Below, piece after piece: positions 8,901-16,540 of a stretch of DNA of 20,474 nucleotides. The notes under the pieces were generated by a model. That model searched no databases, had not been told where the DNA came from, and was given only the letters and a program-made list of their open reading frames with translations. Location: positions 1 to 20,474 of the forward strand of contig KV419495.1 of NCBI GenBank assembly GCA_001630475.1, written 5' to 3'. Position numbers and translations under genes: made by a program. Numbering within the stretch: position 1 is the first letter of the stretch; the number at the start of each line of letters is the position of its first letter. The stretch comes from Sistotremastrum niveocremeum HHB9708 (Eukaryota; Basidiomycota; Agaricomycetes; Sistotremastrales; Sistotremastraceae).

Positions 8901-11900
8901 GTGAAAGACCCCGCCGAACTCCACATCACTCCCACTCCCACTCCTTCCACCAAGTAGATCATGCTCATCAGCCTCGTGGTCCCCCTCCTCATACCCCACT
9001 CCCCCCTCTCCCTCTCCCTCATCATCAGGCTCCGAATCACTATCATCAAGCGCCTCCAACTCCTGGCTAACAAAACTCTTCGGACTATCCGGTCCTAAAC
9101 TTCCCCCCGCATGAGAAATTGACATAGATCGAATCGAAGGTCTGGAGCTGGAGGTTGTCATTATGGATGGACGGCGGCCTGGTAGACCTGGTCGAGGTGA
9201 TATCCCGGACGCAGATCCTGAGAGAGAGATCGGTGTACCGGTGTTAGTGTGGTTTGGGGTGTTGGATGTATGTGTCGTTGAGCCTGAGCCGCTACGTTTT
9301 GAACGGGCTCGGGCACTTGAACGGGAATGAGATTGGTGGGGAGTTGATGGTGGAGGATTCACGGATGTTATGGATGTAGCTGTAGACGAAGATGAAGGGA
9401 TAGTGGGTAATCCACCAGGTGCGATTCGCGGCGAAGGTGAAGCAGAATGCGTAGGCGTAGATCTCCTAGTCTGAGCCATCGAGGAACTCGATATCGACGA
9501 TCGCGGCGTATGCGAATGGGAATGCACAGAGGAGTGGACAGAGCGAACACCGCCTATAAGCGTTCCACTACTCGTCGTACCATTCCCAGATCTCGAAGGC
9601 GACGATCTCGAAAGTGAAGGATTCGTCCGACGAAGAATCGGCGATGGACTCCTCAAACTGCTCTTCTTCGCCTTCACATTCGCATTGGCCCCCAGATTAG
9701 GATCCGTCAAATCAGCATGTCGATCCGCAGGTAGAGGCGGAATCGAAGTGATAAAAGGAAGAGGCGTTGATTCTATCTCCCCATCTGCCGAATCTCTCCC
9801 GAGTCCAGGCGACGAGTGTGAAAGAGGATCGTATTGATCGGGGGAAGGTTTCGAGACTTTCGTCCAGCCATCTTCATCTTCCCCATCTTGTGTACCTTCG
9901 ATCATCTCTCCATCGCCTTCTCCGTTCTGATCAGGATGGAAATCTGTGAAGAGACATTGAAGCATGAACCACGTATGCGCCGCGCGATTGTATCCCGCAT
10001 CTAACGCGACCTACACCACACCACCTCGCATTAGTAAAGCAGGTGCATTAATTAGAGCGAAGAAGTACCTGAGCGTTGGTGCTGCACATCTCCCGCCTAT
10101 CGCCTTCCATAATATACCCCTTCGCAAGACGCGTGAACCCCTCCCGATCATAGATTGGAACAGGATACGTCCCGAACGTCTGCGTGTGTGGTTGATACGA
10201 GGCATCACCCAGGGTCTTGGGTTTGATCTTCTTCTCGATCATCTGCGATCTCCGGTCTTCTCGACTAGCGAATCAATGTCATCAGTGAATGTTCGACGAG
10301 GGAGGAAGAGACGTACATGTCGTCGTATGGGATCTCCCACTTGTCCACAGCGTCAATCACGAATCCAAGCGTCCCCATCCCATCCCACGTCATCGAGTTC
10401 CGTCCAACAAGATCGATAGGTTTTGAGCAGATCGATAAGTCGAGTTGTGAGAATGTCCCGGAGAGGGTATGAGACCATGCGGTATGGGAGTCGAGGAACG
10501 TGAAGTCTTGGGTGACGGATATACGACATTAGCGATGGATGATGGACGATAAAGGGGAGGTAATACCTGTTGATCCGCCTTCGCTCCCGCCGACACCCCA
10601 CTTCGCGATCCATCCTCTCCTCACATCCCATATCTCAAGACACTCTCTTTCGACTTCTCCACCACCTACACCGGATCCCATCAGCTCTGTTCGATAGTAG
10701 ATAAGGAGGCACCGAACGTACTTTCAGAATGCGAGATAACCCCAAGTTCACACTCATACCCACTCCCAGGCCTCCACTCCACATGTCTAACAGGGTACGA
10801 AGGATGTAACGTATACGCCGGCTGTTGCGTCAATCCATGCGTTAAGTCCCAAATCTGCCGCCATTAACGTTAACATAGGCCTCGCAGAGGTAAGAGCAGG
10901 AAGGGAGGGGTACCTTGACGGTTTTGTCGAGAGATCCGGTAGCGACGTAATTCGCGCTTTCTCCTCGTCCTCCATCACTCCAAGCGCATGTCATAATCGA
11001 ATTGCGATGAGCCACCAATACTCTATCCAGGACTTTTGTCTGTCTCGGATCGCATCTACGCATCGTTACAATCAGTACAAGAGGATATGTGAAGGAGGGA
11101 GGGAGGCGTACCGTAGTATCGAGCCGTTATCGAGTCCGCATATGACTTGCCACGAAGCAGTCGGTGTTATCGTCACACTGCGTACGGCGGCGGGACATAT
11201 AAATTTCACAATCGATGCTCGCGGATCTCTTGCGTCCTGCCCCAATGAACAACATCAACACGACTTTATGTTTCGGAGGCGGAGAGGGAAGGATATACCC
11301 ATACGCGTGCGGTGCCGTCTTGAGAAGCTGTGACGAGGTAATTCGGCGCGATACGCGAATATGCCATGTCGTTGACACTCCTCTGATGTTCCTTGATTCG
11401 TTTCTCTAAACCCATCCCACCTATCAGCACTTATCTCATCTTGGAGGGAGGAGGAGAACGAACCAAGTTTACATGATCCACGAGACACGTCCCATATGTG
11501 GAATTCGCCGTTCCGGCCACATGTAAATATCTTATCGTTCTGGGCTGTAGGTACTCGTCAGTACTCGTTCGTCTTCGTGAGGGTTCGAAGAAGGAGGAAA
11601 GGAAGGCAAGATGATATAAGAAGATAACAAAGAATGACAGAAGGAAGAAATGTGATCATCAATCGACCCGATTTCTCAAACCACACAATCGGATTCCCCA
11701 TATGTGTGATACGGCTTCTCCAATCGTGTGTGGGTACGGAGAAGTCGAATGAGATGAAACACGCATCGAATGACGAAAGCGCAGGAGTGAAAGGAAGGCG
11801 AAGAAGCAATGGTTATAAGACAACGAACGCCAACATCGCAGTGTACGAGAGGGAGAACGATAATCGCAGACTCTACGGTAACGACGCGCAAAGAAAATAG

Positions 11901-13046
11901 TCAACGAAAAGTGATAGGTCTGAATCTGGGTGTCCAGCTCGCCGTATTCGCCCAGGGGCTTGAACCCCATCACGGTGGTGATCTGGACAACCACTGGGCG
12001 GAGGCGAGTGACCTATTTCGAAAGCCGGAAAGGGTTGCGTCCGACGCTATAGCGCAATGACACGATTGCGAATGGAGTCAAAGCCGAACCACGAAGGAAC
12101 AAAGGGGAAAAGCGAATAAAAGTTACGGATAAGAGGAAACGGACGAAACCCAACGCGAAAGAGCGAAACCAGTCAGAAGAAAGACAGCAAAGCAAAAGAA
12201 AGGAAAAAGGGAAGAAAGGAGGAAATGACTGACCCCAAACAACATCCGTAAAAGCACTATCAATCTTCAACCCACTCCCTTTCCAATAATTAGCTCCAGC
12301 ATCCATCCTAGCACCTCCAGGCCCGAGGGCATGTTTCGTTCCTAGCCAACTTCCTGATCCTCCTCCGCTTCCACCTGAAGGGTTGGGTGCGGGCTCGGAG
12401 TCGGAGGGTTGTGTGACTTTTATTATTCGGAGGACTAAAGTCGAATTAGCATTGAAAATTATAATGGAGAAGATGGGTGGATGGGGGAAGGAAGGGACGA
12501 GGGGAAGGGGGTACCTTCACGTCCAGCAACGACACATCGACTCCCATCTTCACTAGCGTATAAACTCCCACCTCCACCTCCACCTCCTGGAGTTGAGGAA
12601 CCGACTCCAGCGAGTGAGACGCGTCGATCTTGGTTTGCGTGCGGACTGTGGTAGCGGGAATCTATAACGAGCGAAGCGAGTTAACAAATAGGCAGGTGAG
12701 GTAGCGGGTAGATAAGAAGAGGGAGGTTACCTGAGTATATATCCCTCGACCTCAAACTACTCCGATACCCTCCACCGCTGCCACCTGAATTACCCAATCC
12801 CTCCCTCTCCCGCTCACGTCCCCAAGACCCCGAACTCCTCGACTCGACCGACCCACCACCACTTCCAGATCCAGATAATCCAGATAATCCAGATAATGCA
12901 GGTAACCCTGATATGCCAGCAGCGCCAGATTGAAGATTAGCATTAACGAAATGCGACGATGTAGACGTTGACGCGGAGGGTCCGGTGGATACGCCGAGTA
13001 GATTTGATGATATCCCTGATATTGAGGGTGGTGAATTACGTGTCAT
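5955..13046 (-). CDS. WDR24: WDR24/Sea2-like GATOR2 (SEACAT) subunit with WD40 propeller and C-terminal zinc/RING module
   Basis: Fifteen exons (minus): 13046-12731, 12661-12515, 12434-12234, 11544-11464, 11405-11299, 11236-11112, 11055-10914, 10854-10722, 10665-10567, 10506-10317, 10264-10069, 9998-7512, 7368-7272, 7212-7127, 7073-5955; about 1841 residues. A Ser/Gly-rich N-terminus is followed by a propeller at residues about 135-480: CVVAGRE, FTDVVWAQNDKIFTCGRNG, HQRSVNDMAYS, SQDGTARVWDARDP, GLDNGSILR, HRNSIMTCAWSD, TGSLDKTVKIWDL, then AVDKWEIPYDD. Exon 12 (residues 580-1408) is a mostly low-complexity Ser/acidic linker ending in WYGLKQQFDFF. Next come GDMQMCALM and YIDALARLRLNACAAYVRKH, then the zinc module: C1478/C1481, C1504/C1507, RCSICHLPVKG, CSHGGHTEC, and finally CPIGCGHLC at 1819-1827. 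Family role: releases TORC1 from GATOR1/SEACIT inhibition at the vacuole or lysosome. It is much longer than animal WDR24, mostly through insertions. Confident on identity; less so on the start and the exon 12 acceptor. Confidence 0.88.
7445..7476. repeat. 8-bp tandem repeat in a WDR24 intron
   Basis: Four imperfect copies of AATGACGG (GATGACGG, AATGACAG, AATGACGG, AATGATGG) inside the 143-nt intron 7369-7511. They are C/T-rich on the transcript side, near the 5' end of the intron. No function is evident. Confidence 0.8.
11545..12233 (-). other. Unusually long (689 nt) third intron of the WDR24 gene
   Basis: The flanking exons join as TGG-G|CC-CAG to give DVVWAQNDKIF, which continues the WD40 repeat without gap, so no exon is needed in between. 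The donor is GTCAGT; the branch point CTGAC lies close to the acceptor CTACAG. The first 170 nt are very pyrimidine-rich. The middle (about 11925-12010) is a G+C-rich island with an open frame on both strands. The 3' third holds an 11-bp hairpin. Most other introns of the gene are 50-80 nt. Confidence 0.75.
12871..12897. repeat. 9-bp tandem repeat, three copies, coding
   Basis: CCAGATAAT occurs three times in tandem on the plus strand. On the minus strand it encodes Leu-Ser-Gly repeats in the low-complexity N-terminus of the WDR24-like protein. Confidence 0.85.
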
Positions 13047-13393
13047 CGGATATCTATTCTCTATGTTGACTTGGATATTGAGAGTGCGTTGAGGGATGTC
13101 ATCGACGGCGAGTCGTGGACAGGGGTACGTCCGAGTTCCGATGCCGACAATGAGCGCTTATCGTCGTCGTCTTCGCAGAGATTGGGAAATTCGAAGAAAT
13201 AGAATACGGGAGGAGAGGACGAAGAAGTGGGAATAGAAGCTGAATACATCCTTGATCTCATTCCGGTCCTTATAACAAATTACAAAAGACGAATACACAT
13301 AATTTTTACTCATACAAATCATCCTTCTTCTTCTTCCTTCGACAAACCACTCTCGACGACTCGACGGCTCGCACAAATGCTCACCGAACTCGC
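13047..13393 (-). other. Spacer between monooxygenase stop and WDR24 start
   Basis: This holds the 3' end of the monooxygenase gene and the leader of the WDR24 gene. An ATG-initiated 66-codon ORF (13261-13061) lies just upstream of the chosen WDR24 start. It is either a long upstream ORF or a first coding exon that splices in frame to the main ORF. Confidence 0.5.
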
Positions 13394-14978
13394 CTAAAGC
13401 CTGGCCAAAGCACCCCCATGTTCCCTCCACCACCTCTTCCCAACCTCCTCCGCATCATACCCAAACTGTTCCCCATTCTTCCTCTTATCCGCCCACTGAT
13501 TCATATTTCCCTCATTCCCACCCTTCCCCCTCCCTCCCCCTTCCCCTCCACTCCCGCCGCTCTTGGAAAGCTCGAGTTCCTCGGCTTCATCATCCTCCAT
13601 AGCCTGCCTCATCTGTCTATCCCTCTCCCTCTGTTCCTCCCCATCTTCCAAATGGAATATCCACTGATTCAGCCTACTACTCTTCTGCGTCTCACTCGTC
13701 CTCCCCACCCTCAACTCGAAATAAGCTTGTAAGAGAGGTCGGAGTTGCGCCTTTGATGAGATTCGGGAGAGAAGGACTCCGAGGACTGCAGCGTCCTCAA
13801 TAGCCATAGCAGCCCCCTGCGCACGATAAGGAAGCATAGGATGACATGCGTCACCTATCAATACGATGGGTGAGGTGGGGTGGATCCAGTTTGGGAGAGG
13901 GGCGCGGTCGAAGAGTTTCCAGACTAGAGTGGATGGGATGAATGAGAGCATCTTTTTGATGCGCGGTTCGAAATCTGCGAATTCGGCTCGCATCTCTTCT
14001 ACGCTTCCTTTCGCTGTCCATGATTCCTCTCGAGCTTTCTCCGCTTTACGTTGTTCGGCTTTATTCTTGAACGAATCGCCTGTCTCCTTCGAGGAGTCGG
14101 AGGAGGAGTTGGGATTGGAATTGTTGGAGGGGAGGGTGGAAGGAGCGAAGACGGCGTCGCGGGCAGGATGAAGCATAACCAAATTATACTCCCTCCTCCC
14201 CCTAATACAATACCCCATAATATGCCTCCTAGGCCCCATCCAAGCCGTCATCTCCGGTCGTTCAATAAGACCTCTCAACTCCTCATCCTCCATCATCTTC
14301 TCAGCACTAATCGTAGCTCTATAAGCCGCATCACCCGTCGGACTCGCTTGATCTTTCCTCCCTACGACAATATTGCGAGTGAGGGATTTTATACCGTCTG
14401 CGCCGATGATCAAGTCGGCTGAGAGGACTTCGCCTGAGGAGAGGGTGATGGAGGGGGTGGTGGGGTGGGGTGTGTGGGATGTTACGAGGGAGGAGAGACG
14501 GAGTGTTACGTGGGGGTGGGAGAGGGCGAGATGGGAGAGCATTGTGTGGTAGTCTGCGCGGTGGATGTGATAGTACGGTACACCAAATTCTTTGCGCATG
14601 TTCTCGCCCCATTTCGTCCTTCCTACAATCTCGCCGTTCTCATCTACACCACCAACCACATCAGCCCCCATTCGCATTAACAGATCAAACGGAAGACTTA
14701 CAACGACGAAAAACAACAGCCTCAGGTTCAACAGCAACCCTCTCCAACTCACTCCCTAATCCCCACCTCAAAAGCAACCTAACAACATTAGGCGTAACCT
14801 GTATCCCCGCTCCAACTTCTCCAATCTTCTCCGCCGCTTCAAGAATCGTCACTTTATGTCCGGATGAAGCGAGAGTGTGGGCGGCGGCGAGACCGCCTAG
14901 ACCGCAGCCTATTATTATTATGTGCAGGGGGAGGGGAGCGGGTGGGTAGGCTGAGGCTGATTGGGGGGATGAGGGCAT
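13394..14978 (-). CDS. FAD-dependent monooxygenase, salicylate-hydroxylase-like (group A flavoprotein)
   Basis: Two exons, 14978-14702 and 14643-13394; the intron (donor GTAAGT, branch CTGAT, acceptor GTGTAG) joins RR to YENGEIVG. Protein of 508 residues. Three hallmark sites are present: the Rossmann GxGxxG GCGLGG at 24-29 within HIIIIGCGLGGLAAAHTLAS; the DG motif GADG at 173-176; and the GD motif GDACHPMLPYRAQGAAMAIED at 356-375. YYHIHRADYH near 116-125 is typical of fungal salicylate hydroxylase-like enzymes. Family chemistry: NAD(P)H- and O2-dependent hydroxylation of aromatic acids. The actual substrate is not readable. Residues about 258-300 are a Ser/Lys-rich insertion, and the C-terminus adds Glu/Gly-rich sequence. 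The start is the first ATG (GTCGACATGCCC); the frame stays open about 67 codons further upstream but holds no ATG. Confidence 0.9.
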
Positions 14979-15520
14979 GTCGACGTCGGTGTGATCGTAG
15001 TAGTCGTATTCGGGATCGTGGATGTGCTGGCGGTCGACGAAGACGTGGCTGGAGTCGATGTACGCCGAGTGAAGCAGTGAAGTAGGAATAGGGGCGTAAA
15101 TCAATGAAGACGATGAAGGTTTAAGGGAGATCCGGCCCAGCAGCTTCGAGCCTAAGAGCCTAGGAGACGAGGAGATAAATCACAGCGTGGATAAACCAAC
15201 TTGCGGAACGTACATGTAGAGCTACATAAGCAGCCAAGCTAGATCATCAGACTAGCCAGTAACGAATCATCCGACCCGCCCGAGAACCTGAACCGTAGAG
15301 CCGTAGGCCGTAGTTCGTCTAAGCATATGCTCAAGAACAGTTTTCCCATCTGCCGCACGCTCATTTCACAGCTATCGTCTACGTTCCCAAAATTCCCAGG
15401 GCCGGCGATTATGAGGACGGGAGTATCGCGTGTAGATGATTTGTAGGTTCCATGAATGAACGGAGGCGAATAATTGAATCGAAATGGACGACCAGGACTG
15501 GATTCTAGTCTCTGGAGCAT

Positions 15521-15551
15521 ACGGTAAGAGCGCTAGTCTAGCGTATACCGT
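15521..15551. repeat. Nested inverted repeat
   Basis: The inner arms CGCTAG and CTAGCG (15531-15536, 15538-15543) flank one base. The outer arms ACGGTA and TACCGT (15521-15526, 15546-15551) pair as well, with 4 and 2 unpaired bases between the stems. It lies about 1 kb upstream of the phosphate transporter start and 540 bp upstream of the monooxygenase start. Confidence 0.7.
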
Positions 15552-16236
15552 GCGCCCCGTAGCGCTTATTCTTTAGTCGAAGTCATTTATTCGTCTCCTA
15601 TCCGGATCTTTATTTTCTCCTCTTACGTTTTATTCTTACCTATTCTTACATAATCTTCTTTCTTTGACTACCTGGTCCTGAAGGCTAGGAGAGATGATGA
15701 ACGTTCGATCTATAAATATCTGAACGTTGTAAGTGCCTTGTACCTCGACCTGTCAGATTTTGAAATTCGGTACCGTAAAGCAAGCCGTAAGATGTCGAGA
15801 TTGCTTTGACCTTCCCCGCATCTAATCGTATCTAATCTCCTCGGCATATCGGCACATCTCCTCCCCTGTCTCTTCCTCGGGCCCTCCTTTACGAACCTTT
15901 ACGGGTATCGATCTTCATCATCAATCTCGACTCTTTCTCTCCTCGGATTCTCCTTATTTTAATCCTTCGGCCCCGTCCATCGGCATCGCTTGAATCTGTT
16001 CGGTTGTAGCGACTTTACATCCGAGCGCTGTTCCTGGGAATCAATTTTTAAAGAAGAGAAGACCGGCAACCAGCGTCGGCATGACTTCATCCATCCGTCA
16101 CGGCATCATCTCATCTTCTCGCTTCCCTCAAACTCTCCTCACTCGATCCCATCGGTACCTCGATATTTATACCGTCACCAGTACTAGTGGCTCCTACGTT
16201 CCTACGTTGCGTTCCTGTGGAGTCTCGTAAAACGAC

Positions 16237-16243
16237 AAACGTG
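16237..16243 (-). promoter_or_regulatory. CACGTT-type site upstream of the phosphate transporter (candidate Pho4-like site)
   Basis: The minus strand reads CACGTTT, about 300 bp upstream of the transporter ATG. In fungi, phosphate-starvation bHLH factors of the Pho4 type bind CACGTG or CACGTT. A single weak-class copy is only suggestive, and a 6-base match can occur by chance in a region this long. Confidence 0.25.
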
Positions 16244-16540
16244 CTTCAACAACCTCTCACAATTCGTCCTTCAACCCAGAACAGCTCCCAGAACGCCCTT
16301 CGACGTGCGACCGTTCGTGATGTGAGCGAACGCGGTAGTGTAGAATGAGAGTATGACGGAAGTTATGGCATGCGTAGAGATGTAGTGGTATATCATACGT
16401 TGTATCCACCCGCTTCCCGACCGAATTTTCACTTCCCGCCTCCCTCCGTCCCTCTCTCTAAAATTTTCACAACGACCCCGAAAATTCTCCTTCCACAGCA
16501 CCTCGACTGAAATCGGATCTAACACGTCCACATCATCGAA

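Larger units (their letters stand above)
14979..16540. promoter_or_regulatory. Divergent promoter region between monooxygenase and phosphate transporter
   Basis: No convincing gene lies in these 1.56 kb. A 93-codon minus-strand ORF at 15520-15239 has no recognisable features and I treat it as chance. Visible structure: ATGTAG-AG-CTACAT at 15214-15227; CCGTAG three times at 15293-15313; a two-arm palindrome at 15521-15551; CCTACGTT twice in tandem at 16193-16208; and AAACGTG at 16237-16243. The last 200 bp before the transporter ATG are pyrimidine-rich, as in many fungal leaders. Confidence 0.55.

Noticed and set aside
11945-11990. Possible tRNA in the long WDR24 intron (a GGTTCAAGCCC B-box-like string)
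   Set aside because: The T-arm would have the wrong loop or stem size and no acceptor stem fits together with it; no A-box at proper distance.
15239-15520. 93-codon minus-strand ORF between monooxygenase and phosphate transporter
   Set aside because: It has an ATG but no recognisable domain, lies over promoter repeats, and does not splice in frame to the monooxygenase in any convincing way.
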